From positions 124,001 to 188,000 of the forward strand of contig JABSOY010000008.1 in the NCBI GenBank assembly GCA_013215385.1: a stretch of DNA of 64,000 nt. Direction: 5' to 3'. Origin of the DNA: Colwellia sp. GTDB taxonomy: Bacteria > Pseudomonadota > Gammaproteobacteria > Enterobacterales > Alteromonadaceae. Within the stretch, counting starts at the first letter, position 1, and each line of letters starts with the position of its first letter. The notes under the pieces are model-generated. The model searched no databases and had not been told where the DNA came from. It was given only the letters and a program-made list of their open reading frames with translations. A program made the position numbers and the translations under genes. Positions 8,147-18,199 of this stretch are shown here, in pieces.

Positions 8147-8377
8147 TTTAACTTTAGCTGTTAACTCGATAGCAGTCATAGTTGTTAAATTTATAACGCT
8201 ATTTTTTAGGCTTTAAATACAATTCATTCCAGCATTGTTGGAGAGAGAAATTTATCTTTTATGGCGTTGAATTGTCTAGTGAAAGCTGCGAAGTCTACAT
8301 ACATGTAGGTTGGAAAACTTGAATTATTGATTAATTGTGCAAAACTAAATTGAGCATCTTTAATCTAGGTATTCTCA

Positions 8378-8971
8378 ATGAAACTATTTTCAATTGCGCT
8401 ATCATTATCACTGTTTCTTATATATAACAATGACCTTCTTGCTCATCCGATAGAAACTGAAGCTGAATATAAAGAAATAATAGTTAAACAACATAAAGAT
8501 TTATTGGCTAAGTTTTCTCAATCCTCATTGGTTGTATCAAGTTTATTGGAAGCGAACAAAAAAAACGTTGGCATTGTAAAGATCATGCAGTTAGACGCGA
8601 ATTGGCAATTAAATAGAAAATTGCAAAAATCGGTGATGCAAACCTCTTTAGCATCCCAAATAATCGAATTTATTAAAAACCCAACGTTTGATATTTCTGA
8701 AATGATGGTACTTGATAAAAATGGTGTGTTAGTTGCGGTTTCCCCCAAACCAACAGACTATTGGCAAGGAGACGAAGATAAATTCCAACAACCTATACGT
8801 ATTAATGGTGATTATATTGGCCCGACTAAGTGGGATTCTAGTGCCAGTACCTATCAGTTTTTTTATTGTCTTTTAATTAAAGATGAAGACCAAAAGGTGA
8901 TCGGTGTACTGGTGACGGGGTTGGATGTCACAAAACAATATTTAGAACATCAGTCAATTCAAAATCAATAA
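8378..8971 (+). CDS. Secreted protein with a single PDC/Cache-like sensor domain
   Basis: 197 residues: a signal peptide (M-K-L-F-S-I-A-L-S-L-S-L-F-L with likely cleavage near L-L-A-H), then one soluble domain. The centre and C-terminal half contain D-I-S-E-M-M-V-L-D-K-N-G, Y-W-Q-G-D-E-D-K-F and V-I-G-V-L-V-T-G-L-D-V, a pattern like periplasmic PDC/Cache ligand-sensing domains (N-terminal helix, five-stranded sheet, G-V-L-V-x-G-x-D strand). There is no transmembrane output domain, so the protein would be free in the periplasm. It may pass a signal to a partner sensor or simply bind a small ligand; both are inference. No partner gene is adjacent. Confidence 0.65.
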   Translation: MKLFSIALSLSLFLIYNNDLLAHPIETEAEYKEIIVKQHKDLLAKFSQSSLVVSSLLEANKKNVGIVKIMQLDANWQLNRKLQKSVMQTSLASQIIEFIKNPTFDISEMMVLDKNGVLVAVSPKPTDYWQGDEDKFQQPIRINGDYIGPTKWDSSASTYQFFYCLLIKDEDQKVIGVLVTGLDVTKQYLEHQSIQNQ

Positions 8972-9209
8972 ACTCATTTAAAATTGTTACTGATTCAGAT
9001 ATGACCGAACAAAGTAATCAATCTTACTAGTATTTGTTATTAGATAATTGTCTTCTGCGTGCGTAAAGGGGACGTTAGAGGTGGTAACATCAAAGCATCT
9101 ACTTCTCGCTAACAGCGGCTATTTACAGTAGAAAATAAAACAGGTACTTCCTAGCTATCTATAGCTTTAAGGGCTGGCGCTGTGCGAGGAACTCCTATCT
9201 TTGAACAAT

Positions 9210-9225
9210 AAATCCCAAGGGATTT
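9210..9225 (-). terminator. Short hairpin at the stop codon of the flavin monooxygenase gene
   Basis: On the minus strand AAATCCC-TT-GGGATTT begins at the stop codon of the gene at 9224–10219. It lacks a strong T-run, so termination may be weak. Confidence 0.45.
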
Positions 9226-10219
9226 ACGCATGAACAAGTTGTTTACCAATTTCGGCTAACAATTCATAAGAATGTAATTTTTCGTTTTGATCAAAAATTC
9301 CGGCGCTCACTATCAATTCATCAGCTTGAGTTCTATTAATAAAGTTTTGAAGTTTCTCTTTGACAGTTACTGGATCACCTATAAAAGCACAACTTAACAT
9401 ACTTTCAACCTGCGCTTTTTCCATGGGATGCCAACAGTCTTCAATATTATTAATGGGTGGTAATAATTTACCTCGTCGATTTCTAATCATGCCTAAAAAG
9501 CGCTGTTGCATGCTGGTAAATAAATATTCAGCCTGTTCATTAGTATCTGCCACAATCACAGAAATGCATGGCATAGCATAAGGTTTTGTTAATTGACTGG
9601 ATGGTTTAAATAAATGGCGGTACTGTTCAAATGCATGATCCAGTGATGCAGGAGCAAAGTGTGAAGCAAAGGCATAAGGCAAGCCCAGTTGAGCCGCCAA
9701 TTGTGCACCAAATAAGCTAGAACCTAACATCCAAAGGGGGACTTTTAAGTTTCCTCCTGGCACAGCTTGAACGGATTGATTTTCTTTAACGGGATCAAAA
9801 TATCCTTGTAGTTCTTGAACATCTTGTGGGAATTGCTCTGAAGATATTGGATCTCTGCGCAAAGCTCGCCATGTTAACTGGTCAGTTCCGGGGGCTCTGC
9901 CTAAACCAAGGTCAATCCTATTAGGATATAATGACTCTAAAGTACCAAACTGCTCAGCAATGACTAAAGGTGAATGGTTAGGAAGCATGACTCCGCCAGC
10001 GCCAATTCTAATATTTTTAGTCCCAGCTGCTAAATAACCAATAACGACGGATGTTGCAGCGCTGGCTATTCCAACCATATTATGATGTTCTGCCACCCAA
10101 TACCGCAAGTAACCTAAACCATCAGCGAGTTGCGCTAATTCGAGAGATTCTGTTAGTGCATCTGCGGGTGTTTTATCAATTTTTACAGGGACTAGATCAA
10201 GAACAGATAAAGGGAACAT
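9224..10219 (-). CDS. LLM-class flavin-dependent oxidoreductase (YhbW-like)
   Basis: 331 residues, typical for the bacterial luciferase-like monooxygenase superfamily, a TIM-barrel flavin enzyme. The start L-S-V-L-D-L-V-P-V and the block [10 protein letters not shown], followed by [20 protein letters not shown] and [10 protein letters not shown], are characteristic of the YhbW-like subgroup. These proteins are expected to use reduced FMN with oxygen, but physiological substrates are mostly unknown. The gene stands alone and starts at ATG 10219. Confidence 0.88.
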   Translation of the reverse strand: MFPLSVLDLVPVKIDKTPADALTESLELAQLADGLGYLRYWVAEHHNMVGIASAATSVVIGYLAAGTKNIRIGAGGVMLPNHSPLVIAEQFGTLESLYPNRIDLGLGRAPGTDQLTWRALRRDPISSEQFPQDVQELQGYFDPVKENQSVQAVPGGNLKVPLWMLGSSLFGAQLAAQLGLPYAFASHFAPASLDHAFEQYRHLFKPSSQLTKPYAMPCISVIVADTNEQAEYLFTSMQQRFLGMIRNRRGKLLPPINNIEDCWHPMEKAQVESMLSCAFIGDPVTVKEKLQNFINRTQADELIVSAGIFDQNEKLHSYELLAEIGKQLVHA

Positions 10220-10690
10220 AGGATTTAAGAATTTGATAAATAGATAGGTGGAGATTAAAGACTCTTATGTTTTTGTGCAAGGTAGAAAACGACTATTGCC
10301 ATAAATAAGTTAAGGGGCGCTTTTGAGCACAAAGCTATCTATTTTTGAGACCGTTTCACATTGAAGAATACTTCCGCTAAGTGATAGTTAGTCGACGTAA
10401 ACCGATTTAGATCCCGACATAACTATTTGACTACATCTTTTGTGGAGAAAATAAATAATATTAATTATGATGTTTCATTTGCAAAGAATAAAGCCATCAC
10501 TTCTTATTACCCCTCCTTACTAAAAGTATAGTGGCAATACCACCATTAATTTACGTTCACTTGCTGCCAACACAAATAAATGCAAAAAGAGGGAAAATGA
10601 ATAAAATTAGTTTTTTCGCGCTAATTCGTCTATAATCGCGCCAAAATTTATACCATCTATTTTAATTTAAAATTTATATAAGGGCTTATC
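10220..10690 (+). promoter_or_regulatory. Divergent intergenic region with probable ndk promoter
   Basis: No gene is visible in these 471 bases. Near the ndk end a perfect TATAAT (10631–10636) sits about 50 bases before the start codon, with a poor -35 candidate (TTAGTT, 10607–10612, 18-base spacer) and the GC-rich CGCGCC after the -10 box. The start codon is preceded by AAGGGC at 10680–10685. Nothing else stands out. Confidence 0.45.
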
Positions 10691-11122
10691 ATGGCTATCG
10701 AACGTACTTTTTCTATCGTAAAACCAGACGCAGTTGCTAAAAACTTCATTGGTCAAATTTACAACCGTTTTGAAACTGCTGGTTTAAAAATCGTTGCTTC
10801 AAAAATGGTTCATTTAAGCCAAGAAAAAGCTGAAGGTTTCTACGCAGAACATAGCGAACGTCCTTTCTTTGGCGCTTTAGTTTCATTTATGACTTCTGGC
10901 CCAGTAATGGTTCAAGTTTTAGAAGGCGAAAACGCTGTTCTTAAAAACCGCGAAATCATGGGAGCTACTAATCCTGCTGAAGCACTTGCTGGTACTATTC
11001 GTGCCGACCTTGCTGATAGCATCGACGAAAATGCTGCTCACGGTTCTGACGCTTTAGAATCTGCTGCACGTGAAATTGCTTACTTCTTCTCAGATGACGA
11101 AATTTGCCCACGCACTCGTTAA
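10691..11122 (+). CDS. ndk: Nucleoside-diphosphate kinase
   Basis: 143 residues, the standard length. It transfers phosphate from ATP to other nucleoside diphosphates through a phosphohistidine. Visible motifs are S-I-V-K-P-D-A-V near the N-terminus, the [11 protein letters not shown] block, and the active-site H-G-S-D followed by [14 protein letters not shown] lies 5 bases before the ATG. It is a single-gene unit upstream of the rlmN block, an order seen in many gammaproteobacteria. Confidence 0.98.
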   Translation: MAIERTFSIVKPDAVAKNFIGQIYNRFETAGLKIVASKMVHLSQEKAEGFYAEHSERPFFGALVSFMTSGPVMVQVLEGENAVLKNREIMGATNPAEALAGTIRADLADSIDENAAHGSDALESAAREIAYFFSDDEICPRTR

Positions 11123-11246
11123 TTTGATTTTAACGTCGTTAATGACGAAATTTCAGCGATGAAAGTGCTCACTTACTAACGTAAGCTCCGCGCTATCTTC
11201 TTGAACTATCGCCATTATCTTTGTTAATAATAGAAATCGAAATATG

Positions 11247-11285
11247 AAAGGGTTTTACTGTTTCCAGTAAAATCCTTTTGTTATT
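11247..11285 (+). terminator. Rho-independent terminator downstream of ndk
   Basis: AAAGGGTTTTACTG and CAGTAAAATCCTTT form a long stem with one mismatch and a 4-base loop, followed by a T-rich tract. The 325 bases from 11123 to 11447 otherwise hold only the rlmN promoter. Confidence 0.75.
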
Positions 11286-11380
11286 TTTAGGCTTATAGTA
11301 AACCTCAATGTTCTTAACTCGCTAACGCTAGCTGCTAAGTCAAAGAGAATAATGAAGTTTGTTATAAATTGATCTGCAAA

Positions 11381-11409
11381 TTGTCTACCTTGTATGAAAG
11401 TTGTACAAT
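11381..11409 (+). promoter_or_regulatory. Probable sigma-70 promoter of rlmN
   Basis: TTGTCT (11381–11386), a 17-base spacer and TACAAT (11404–11409), about 39 bases before the rlmN ATG. The boxes match well and the spacing is ideal. Confidence 0.6.
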
Positions 11410-11447
11410 TTGTTTTCTGTAATATTGTTGTTTGAGAAGTAGAAATC

Positions 11448-12617
11448 ATGAGTGAAGTGACTGAAGTGGTAAGCCCAACCGTAGCTACGGTAAATAAGAA
11501 AATAAATCTATTAAACTTAGATCACCAAGCGATGCGTGAGTTTTTTGCTTCAATTGGCGAAAAGCCATTTCGTGCGGATCAAATGATGAAATGGATTTAT
11601 CACTTTGGTTATTCAGACTTTGAATTAATGACCAACTTGAATAAAAAGTTACGTGAAAAACTACAGCGTTTAACTGAAATATCAGCACCTGAAATTTCAG
11701 AAAAGCAAGTATCTAAAGACGGTACGATAAAATACTCTCTACGCCTTGAAGGCGGACAAGAAATTGAAACTGTGTGGATACCTGAAAACGATCGGGCAAC
11801 ATTATGTGTATCATCACAGGTAGGTTGTGCGCTTGAATGTACTTTTTGTGCAACCGCGCAGCAAGGCTTTAATCGTAACCTTTCAATGAGCGAAATTATT
11901 GGTCAAGTATGGCGTGTTGCCAATGATATTGGTGCGACACGTATTGTTGGTAAACGTCCTATTACCAATATCGTTATGATGGGCATGGGCGAGCCGTTAT
12001 TAAACATGAAAAACCTTATTCCAGCGCTTGATACTATGCTGAACGATTTCGGTTATGGTTTATCAAAAAGGCGTGTAACAGTAAGTACCTCTGGTGTTGT
12101 ACCTGCGCTTGATATGCTAAAAGAGAAAATAGATTGTGCTTTAGCTATTTCAATTCATGCGGGAAATAACAAACTGCGTGATGAATTAGTACCGATAAAT
12201 AAAAAGTACCCGTTAGAAGAGTTCATTGCTGCGGCAGGGCGTTATATCGACGGTTCTAAAGCGAATAAACAAGCGACCATTGAATATGTAATGTTAGATC
12301 ATGTTAACGACAGTACAGATCAAGCGCACGAACTTGCAATTGCCTTGAAAGACTTACCAAGTAAAATTAACCTGATCCCATTTAATCCTTACCCTGGTTC
12401 GCCTTATAAACGTTCAAGTAACTCTCGTATTGATCGTTTCGATAAAGTTCTACAGTCTTATGGTTTAACAGTTATAACTCGCCGCACTCGTGGTGACGAT
12501 ATTGATGCTGCTTGTGGGCAATTAGCGGGCGATGTAATTGATAGAACCAAGCGTACGGCATTAATTTCTGCAAAAAATGACAGCAACAAACAAGAGATTT
12601 CAGTAAAGCTTGTTTGA
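11448..12617 (+). CDS. rlmN: Dual-specificity RNA methyltransferase RlmN (23S rRNA A2503 / tRNA A37)
   Basis: 389 residues, normal for RlmN. It is a radical-SAM enzyme that methylates C2 of adenine in 23S rRNA and in some tRNAs. The radical-SAM cluster motif C-x-x-x-C-x-x-C is visible as C-T-F-C-A preceded by [12 protein letters not shown] and S-T-S-G-V-V-P provide the SAM site. The C-terminal R[13 protein letters not shown] contains the methyl-carrying cysteine. The N-terminal Q-M-x-x-W-I-Y-H accessory domain is present. It heads the conserved rlmN–pilW–rodZ–ispG series. Confidence 0.97.
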   Translation: MSEVTEVVSPTVATVNKKINLLNLDHQAMREFFASIGEKPFRADQMMKWIYHFGYSDFELMTNLNKKLREKLQRLTEISAPEISEKQVSKDGTIKYSLRLEGGQEIETVWIPENDRATLCVSSQVGCALECTFCATAQQGFNRNLSMSEIIGQVWRVANDIGATRIVGKRPITNIVMMGMGEPLLNMKNLIPALDTMLNDFGYGLSKRRVTVSTSGVVPALDMLKEKIDCALAISIHAGNNKLRDELVPINKKYPLEEFIAAAGRYIDGSKANKQATIEYVMLDHVNDSTDQAHELAIALKDLPSKINLIPFNPYPGSPYKRSSNSRIDRFDKVLQSYGLTVITRRTRGDDIDAACGQLAGDVIDRTKRTALISAKNDSNKQEISVKLV

Positions 12618-12686
12618 TGCTTTATCTCTCAAGCAATTAGGTATAATCTGTAAACATAACATTAAGATAAGTGACTTTTATTCTCT

Positions 12687-13937
12687 ATGATTAAATTTAT
12701 GCCACGTTTATTTTTTATATTGTCATTGTTTTTACCCCTTTTGCTTGCTGGGTGTGTAACTCAAAGTTATGAAAATGACAGTGATACGCCGGTCATACAA
12801 AATGGCGCGAATAACAATGAAATAGCCATGACTCGTATATCATTGGGGCTTGGCTATTTGAAAATGGGTAATACCACACAAGCGAAACTAAACTTGGAAA
12901 AAGCGAAACGCTTTTCACCAAGATTGGTACAAGTTTACACGGCATTTGCCCATTATTATGATGTCGTGGGAGAGCCTGAACTCGCTACCAAATCATATAA
13001 AAAAGCACTGTCGATAGATTCAGACGACGCTGACACTTTGAATAACTATGGTGTTTTTCTTTGCCGAAACGAAAAATATCAAGCGGCTGAGAAATATACT
13101 TTACAAGCTATTGCCATATCTACCTATTTAATGGTCTCACAAAGCTATGAAAACTTAGCCTTGTGTCAATTAAAAGCAAAAAAATATCTTAAGGCTGATA
13201 AATACTTCACAAAATCAATACAGCACAGCCCGAATAGAGCTTCACCCTTATTACAAATGGTGCGTTTGCAGTATATATTTTCAGAGTATAAAAAGGCACA
13301 AGAATACTTACGTCTTTATGAAAAATCTACTCGTCGATTTACTCCTGAAGCATTAGCTCTAGCATATAAAGTTTTTCAAAAACAAGGCAATAGGAAAGTA
13401 GCTAAAAATTACGCCGGTATGTTAGTGAAACTATTCCCGAATTCATACCAATCGAAGCAATATATATTGAATGCATTGTCTTATATTGAAGCCGATGATT
13501 TAGCGAAAGATTATCAGCGTACTGTTTTGGGCTCTGAAAAAGTGCAATCGAAAAAACGAGTTGTTGTTTTATCGCCTAAAAATTATCGAAAAAAATCAAC
13601 GAGTGCAGCACCAAAAGCACCAGTAATTAAGAAATCAGTAAAAAGTAAAAACAATACAAAAGTCTCTGCTCAAAAAACAACGGTTAAAATGAAGAGCGAT
13701 AGGTTAAAAGTAAAAAGTGACCATAATGCCTTGATACATATTGTCGGTGTTGGCGATAGCTTATTTTCTATTTCATTGCACTATAATATTCAGATGCAAG
13801 CATTAGAGAATTGGAACAATATGTCACGTAATGATGTATTAAGACTTAAGAGTAAACTTTATATTTCAGATCCCGAGCTTGTCGAAAGCATTCCCATTAA
13901 CAACAGCAAAAATACTGAACAAGAGAAAAACAAATGA
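12687..13937 (+). CDS. pilW: Type IV pilus biogenesis TPR lipoprotein PilW/PilF with a C-terminal LysM domain
   Basis: 416 residues. The signal peptide ends in the lipobox L-L-A-G-C, so it is a lipoprotein. TPR repeats fill roughly residues 45–270 (for example T-R-I-S-L-G-L-G-Y-L-K-M-G-N, L-N-N-Y-G-V-F-L-C). PilW/PilF is the outer-membrane pilotin that helps assemble the PilQ secretin. Unlike the common form of about 250 residues, this one continues through a basic K/S/T-rich linker (about 285–345) into a LysM-like peptidoglycan-binding module: H-I-V-G-V-G-D-S-L-F-S-I-S, then N-I-Q-M-Q-A-L-E-N-W-N-N-M. The stop overlaps the rodZ start by 4 bases (ATGA), indicating coupled translation. Confidence 0.88.
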   Translation: MIKFMPRLFFILSLFLPLLLAGCVTQSYENDSDTPVIQNGANNNEIAMTRISLGLGYLKMGNTTQAKLNLEKAKRFSPRLVQVYTAFAHYYDVVGEPELATKSYKKALSIDSDDADTLNNYGVFLCRNEKYQAAEKYTLQAIAISTYLMVSQSYENLALCQLKAKKYLKADKYFTKSIQHSPNRASPLLQMVRLQYIFSEYKKAQEYLRLYEKSTRRFTPEALALAYKVFQKQGNRKVAKNYAGMLVKLFPNSYQSKQYILNALSYIEADDLAKDYQRTVLGSEKVQSKKRVVVLSPKNYRKKSTSAAPKAPVIKKSVKSKNNTKVSAQKTTVKMKSDRLKVKSDHNALIHIVGVGDSLFSISLHYNIQMQALENWNNMSRNDVLRLKSKLYISDPELVESIPINNSKNTEQEKNK

Positions 13938-14941
13938 GCCGTGTTGAAAGTCCTAATGAAGTTTTAGAAGAACAAACTGTTGAATCAGCAGAAGAGGCGA
14001 GTGCTGAACTTTCTGAAAATATGGAAGTTATGGGGCCAGGACAAATACTTGCAGAAGCTAGAGTTGCTAAGGGCCTTACCCAGCAAGATGTTGCCGACAA
14101 ATTAAATTTTCGCATCGCACTTGTTAATGACATTGAAAATGAAGTATTTGATAAAAAATTACCTGAAACGTTTAACCGAGGGTATTTACGAAATTATGCC
14201 AAGTTTGTTAATGTTTCCCAAGAAGATATTTTGGTAAGTTATGAGCAATTAAATGTCGCAAAAACACAAGCATCTGAACTGCTAAGTTTTTCTAAAGGCA
14301 CTGAGAAATTGGCAGAAAGTAATCGAATTAAGTGGGGCAGCTATTTAATTTTAGCGATATTAATCGGCGCGAGTGCTGTGTGGTGGATGCAAAATACCAC
14401 GACGAACGATGAAACTCAACCAGTTAAAACTACTGAAAAAGTTGCAACCGTCGAAGATGTACCGGCCGAGACTGAACAAAACAAGTTACCTGAAACCGTT
14501 TTAGAAGTGCCGGTAGATACTATTGTTGATGTAGATACCATTGCTTCGCTAGGTACTGATAGCAGTGTTTCGGAAAATAGTGTGCAAGGACAAGTGATAA
14601 CTCCTGTTGAATTAAAGACAGGAAATAGCAGTGAAGCTGTACCCACCATAGTTGAAGATACGGCCTCAGCCGAAATCGCCCAACCTGAAGTGACTATAAC
14701 GAATGTTACTTTTACATTTTCGGGTGATTGCTGGGTAAATATTTCTGATGCTACCGGTGAACGTATTGCTTGGGGGGTGAAAAAACTTGGTTATATTATG
14801 AAAATATCTGGTCAAGCTCCTTTTAATGTTACTTTAGGGCGGCCTGAGTTAGTGGCAATAAACTTTGCAGACAGAAATATTGATATGGCGCAGTTTAATG
14901 CAGGTAATATTGCCAAATTTACTTTACCGATTACTAACTAG
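13934..14941 (+). CDS. rodZ: Cytoskeletal/cell-shape protein RodZ
   Basis: 335 residues. An N-terminal Cro-type helix-turn-helix (about 35–100: I-L-A-E-A-R-V-A-K-G-L-T-Q-Q-D-V-A) is followed by one transmembrane helix near 134–155 (Y-L-I-L-A-I-L-I-G-A-S-A-V-W-W), an acidic periplasmic linker and a C-terminal DUF4115 domain with D-C-W-V-N-I-S-D-A-T-G. RodZ links MreB to the cell-wall machinery. Its gene overlaps pilW and precedes ispG, the usual order in gammaproteobacteria. Confidence 0.95.
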   Translation: MSRVESPNEVLEEQTVESAEEASAELSENMEVMGPGQILAEARVAKGLTQQDVADKLNFRIALVNDIENEVFDKKLPETFNRGYLRNYAKFVNVSQEDILVSYEQLNVAKTQASELLSFSKGTEKLAESNRIKWGSYLILAILIGASAVWWMQNTTTNDETQPVKTTEKVATVEDVPAETEQNKLPETVLEVPVDTIVDVDTIASLGTDSSVSENSVQGQVITPVELKTGNSSEAVPTIVEDTASAEIAQPEVTITNVTFTFSGDCWVNISDATGERIAWGVKKLGYIMKISGQAPFNVTLGRPELVAINFADRNIDMAQFNAGNIAKFTLPITN

Positions 14942-15007
14942 TCGAATATTGTATAAATAACGTTTTATCACGCTTGCGTGATCCACGAGAAAAATTTGTG
15001 AACCATT

Positions 15008-16126
15008 ATGTTTAAAGAATCTCCGATTATCCGCCGTAAGTCTCGCCAAATAATGGTAGGTAATGTACCTGTTGGCGGTGATGCCCCGATAACTGTTCAG
15101 TCAATGACTAATACTCTGACGACTGATGTAGCGGCAACTGTCGCTCAAATCAAGGCATTAGAAGCCGTTGGTGCTGATATTGTGCGAGTCAGTGTACCAA
15201 CCATGGACGCAGCAGAAGCCTTCCGTGAAATTAAAAAGCAAGTGAAAGTACCACTTGTTGCTGATATTCACTTTGATTATCGTATCGCTTTAAAGGTGGC
15301 TGAATACGGAGCAGATTGCTTGCGCATTAATCCTGGTAATATTGGACGTGAAGACCGTGTTCGAAGTGTGGTTGAATGTGCTCGTGATATGAATATTCCT
15401 ATTCGTATTGGTGTCAATGGTGGTTCATTAGAAAAAGACATTCAAGAAAAGTATACTGAGCCAACACCTGAGGCATTATTTGAGTCAGCAATGCGCCATG
15501 TTGATATTCTCGATAGACTTAATTTTAATCAATTTAAGGTCAGTGTTAAAGCTTCTGATGTTTTTCTTGCGGTCGAGTCTTATCGTTTATTAGCAAAACA
15601 AATTGATAACCCTCTTCATTTGGGGATCACAGAAGCGGGTGGACTACGCTCGGGGTCAGTAAAATCATCAGTAGGTTTAGGTTTATTATTAGCGGAAGGT
15701 ATTGGTGATACATTACGTATCTCATTAGCGGCGGATCCGATAGAAGAAATTAAAGTCGGTTTTGATATTCTAAAATCATTAAAATTACGTAGTCGAGGCA
15801 TTAATTTAATTGCTTGTCCAAGCTGTTCACGCCAAGAATTTGATGTTATTTCAACGGTTAATGCACTAGAACAACGTATCGAAGATATTTTGACACCCAT
15901 GGATGTATCCATTATTGGCTGTATCGTTAATGGCCCAGGTGAAGCACTTATTTCTGACTTAGGCCTAACAGGCAGTAGCAGAAAAAGTGGCTATTACTTA
16001 GACGGTATTCGCCAAAAAGACCGCTTTGACAATAAGAATTTGGTCGATGAACTTGAACAAAGAATTCGTGCTAAAGCAAAATTACTTGATGTAGCCAATA
16101 AAATTGAGATTAAAGAAATTGACTAA
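15008..16126 (+). CDS. ispG: 4-hydroxy-3-methylbut-2-enyl-diphosphate synthase (IspG/GcpE)
   Basis: 372 residues, as in E. coli. It catalyses the penultimate step of the MEP isoprenoid pathway with a [4Fe-4S] cluster. The N-terminal [16 protein letters not shown] is diagnostic. The cluster ligands are visible in L-I-A-C-P-S-C-S-R and [10 protein letters not shown]. It starts 66 bases after rodZ and precedes hisS with its own promoter between them. Confidence 0.98.
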   Translation: MFKESPIIRRKSRQIMVGNVPVGGDAPITVQSMTNTLTTDVAATVAQIKALEAVGADIVRVSVPTMDAAEAFREIKKQVKVPLVADIHFDYRIALKVAEYGADCLRINPGNIGREDRVRSVVECARDMNIPIRIGVNGGSLEKDIQEKYTEPTPEALFESAMRHVDILDRLNFNQFKVSVKASDVFLAVESYRLLAKQIDNPLHLGITEAGGLRSGSVKSSVGLGLLLAEGIGDTLRISLAADPIEEIKVGFDILKSLKLRSRGINLIACPSCSRQEFDVISTVNALEQRIEDILTPMDVSIIGCIVNGPGEALISDLGLTGSSRKSGYYLDGIRQKDRFDNKNLVDELEQRIRAKAKLLDVANKIEIKEID

Positions 16127-16173
16127 TATTATTCATTTTTAAATAGCGCAGAAAAATGGCAAAACTAATACTA

Positions 16174-16202
16174 TTTACGTTTTGCCTCAAACTGCCTATA
16201 AT
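16174..16202 (+). promoter_or_regulatory. Probable promoter of hisS
   Basis: TTTACG (16174–16179), a 17-base spacer and TATAAT (16197–16202), followed by a GC-rich GCGCGCGG discriminator. It could allow growth-rate control of hisS apart from the upstream genes. Confidence 0.6.
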
Positions 16203-16259
16203 GCGCGCGGCATTTAACTTTTCCCGTTCGCCTAGATCAACAAAAGAGAGAATTTCATC

Positions 16260-17534
16260 GTGAGTAAAACTTTACAAGCCGTCAGAGGAATGAACGACTG
16301 TTTACCTTCTGAAACTCCTATTTGGCAAATGGTTGAGTCGGTATTGCGTCGTGTGGCCAGTAACTATGGTTTTGCTGAATTACGAACGCCTATTGTCGAG
16401 TCTACAGCACTTTTCAAACGCTCTATTGGCGAAGTTACCGATATTGTAGAAAAAGAAATGTATACTTTTGACGATCGTAATGGCGACAGTTTAACGTTAC
16501 GACCAGAAGTTACTGCATGTTGTGTGCGAGCAGGTAATCAACATGGCTTACTTTATAACCAAGAACAGCGGTTATGGTATATGGGACCGGTATTTAGACA
16601 TGAAAGACCACAAAAAGGTCGTTATCGTCAGTTCCACCAATTTGGCCTAGAAGCCTTTGGAATTGCAACACCTGATATAGATGCAGAAATTATTATGGCA
16701 AGTTATCGTCTTTGGCGGGAACTTGGCATCAATGAGTTTGTCACACTAGAGCTAAACTCATTAGGTTCAAATGAAGAACGGGCAAATTTTCGTGATGCAT
16801 TGGTAGTTTTCTTAACCGAAAAAGAAGATCAACTTGATGAAGATTCTAAACGTAGAATGCATACTAATCCATTACGCGTTTTAGATTCTAAAAATAGAGA
16901 TGTACAAGCTGCCTTAGTTGGCGCACCAAAATTAAGCGATTATTTTGGTGAAGAATCTAAAACACATTTTGCTGGCGTTTGTCAGCGTTTAGATGCCGCA
17001 GGGATAAAATATGTCATCAACGATCGTTTAGTACGTGGTTTAGATTACTATAATCGCACGGTATTTGAATGGGTAACAGACAGCTTAGGCGCACAAGGAA
17101 CAATTTGTGCTGGTGGTCGTTACGATGGTTTAGTAGAACAATTAGGCGGTAAAGCAACCCCTGCATTTGGTTTTGCTTTAGGCATTGAACGTTTAGTTTT
17201 AATGCTCAGTGGCCTTGAAAAATCTGCGGACATTCGTGCAAAAGTTGATGTGTATGTCATTAGCCTAGGTGAGGGTGTTGATATTCATGCAGCACAACTT
17301 AGTGAACAATGGCGTGATCAAGTTAAAGAAATTCGCATACAAAACCACTGCGGTGGTGGTAACATGAAAAAACAAATGAAGCGGGCAGATAAATCTGGAG
17401 CACAAATTGCAATTATCATCGGTGAAGATGAGCTTGCTGAACAATGTGTAACGGTAAAATATATGTGCGGACAACAAGAACAACAAAAGGTGTCGCTTGA
17501 ACAAGTGCCAGCTTTATTAAACAGCATAATCTAA
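16260..17534 (+). CDS. hisS: Histidyl-tRNA synthetase
   Basis: 424 residues, class II synthetase. GTG start with AGAGAGAA upstream. The N-terminal V-R-G-M-N-D block, motif 2 ([17 protein letters not shown]), the histidine-binding L-V-R-G-L-D-Y-Y and motif 3 ([11 protein letters not shown]) are all present. The anticodon-binding domain occupies the last 100 or so residues. It is followed after 9 bases by yfgM. Confidence 0.98.
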   Translation: MSKTLQAVRGMNDCLPSETPIWQMVESVLRRVASNYGFAELRTPIVESTALFKRSIGEVTDIVEKEMYTFDDRNGDSLTLRPEVTACCVRAGNQHGLLYNQEQRLWYMGPVFRHERPQKGRYRQFHQFGLEAFGIATPDIDAEIIMASYRLWRELGINEFVTLELNSLGSNEERANFRDALVVFLTEKEDQLDEDSKRRMHTNPLRVLDSKNRDVQAALVGAPKLSDYFGEESKTHFAGVCQRLDAAGIKYVINDRLVRGLDYYNRTVFEWVTDSLGAQGTICAGGRYDGLVEQLGGKATPAFGFALGIERLVLMLSGLEKSADIRAKVDVYVISLGEGVDIHAAQLSEQWRDQVKEIRIQNHCGGGNMKKQMKRADKSGAQIAIIIGEDELAEQCVTVKYMCGQQEQQKVSLEQVPALLNSII

Positions 17535-17543
17535 GGTGAAGTA

Positions 17544-18182
17544 GTGGACGTTTATCAAACAGAAGAACAACAAGTAGAAGCCATCAAAGGTTTTTGGAAA
17601 GAAAATGGTACTGCAGTTATTGCTGGTTTAGTACTAGGCTTTGCTGGTTTTATTGGTTTTAATTATTATCAAGACGCGCAACTTGCCAATGAAGTTGCTA
17701 CGTCAGATGCATATCAAACCGTTATGGAAAGTGCCGAAAAAGATGGTAAAGCCTTTACAGAAAGTGGTGGTAAATTCATCGCTGAAAATAAAGAATCAAG
17801 CTATGCCTCATTAACGGCTTTAGCGTTGGCAAAAGCAGCGTCAACTCATAAAGATTGGCCTGAAGTAGCTAAGCACTTAACTACGGCTATTGAAAGCTCA
17901 ACTGACCAAGGTATCAAAGCTATTGCCAGTGTTCGTTTAGCACGAGTGCAAATACAATTAGAGCAATATAGTGAAGCTTTAGCGACTCTAGCCGTGGCGT
18001 TACCTGAGTCATTTAAAGCCGCAATTGAAGAGACCAAAGGTGATGCGTATTTCAAGCAAGATAAAATAGAACTTGCTCGTAATGCTTACCAAGCGGCAAT
18101 TGATGTCGAAGGCCAAGCAAATAATGGTACTTTGCAAATGAAATTGAATGATTTAGCTCAAGTATCATCGATTGTTAATTAA
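17544..18182 (+). CDS. yfgM: YfgM family periplasmic TPR protein (SecYEG ancillary)
   Basis: 212 residues. GTG start with AAGGTGAA just upstream. It begins with a short cytoplasmic part (Y-Q-T-E-E-Q-Q-V-E-A-I-K-G-F-W-K-E-N-G), one transmembrane helix (about 25–45, with G-L-V-L-G-F-A-G-F-I-G-F) and a periplasmic TPR-like region. YfgM associates with the SecYEG translocon and PpiD and is thought to help chaperone exported proteins. It lies between hisS and bamB in the expected order, 9 and 17 bases from its neighbours. Confidence 0.93.
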   Translation: MDVYQTEEQQVEAIKGFWKENGTAVIAGLVLGFAGFIGFNYYQDAQLANEVATSDAYQTVMESAEKDGKAFTESGGKFIAENKESSYASLTALALAKAASTHKDWPEVAKHLTTAIESSTDQGIKAIASVRLARVQIQLEQYSEALATLAVALPESFKAAIEETKGDAYFKQDKIELARNAYQAAIDVEGQANNGTLQMKLNDLAQVSSIVN

Positions 18183-18199
18183 AGAGGCTCGTCATTCAT

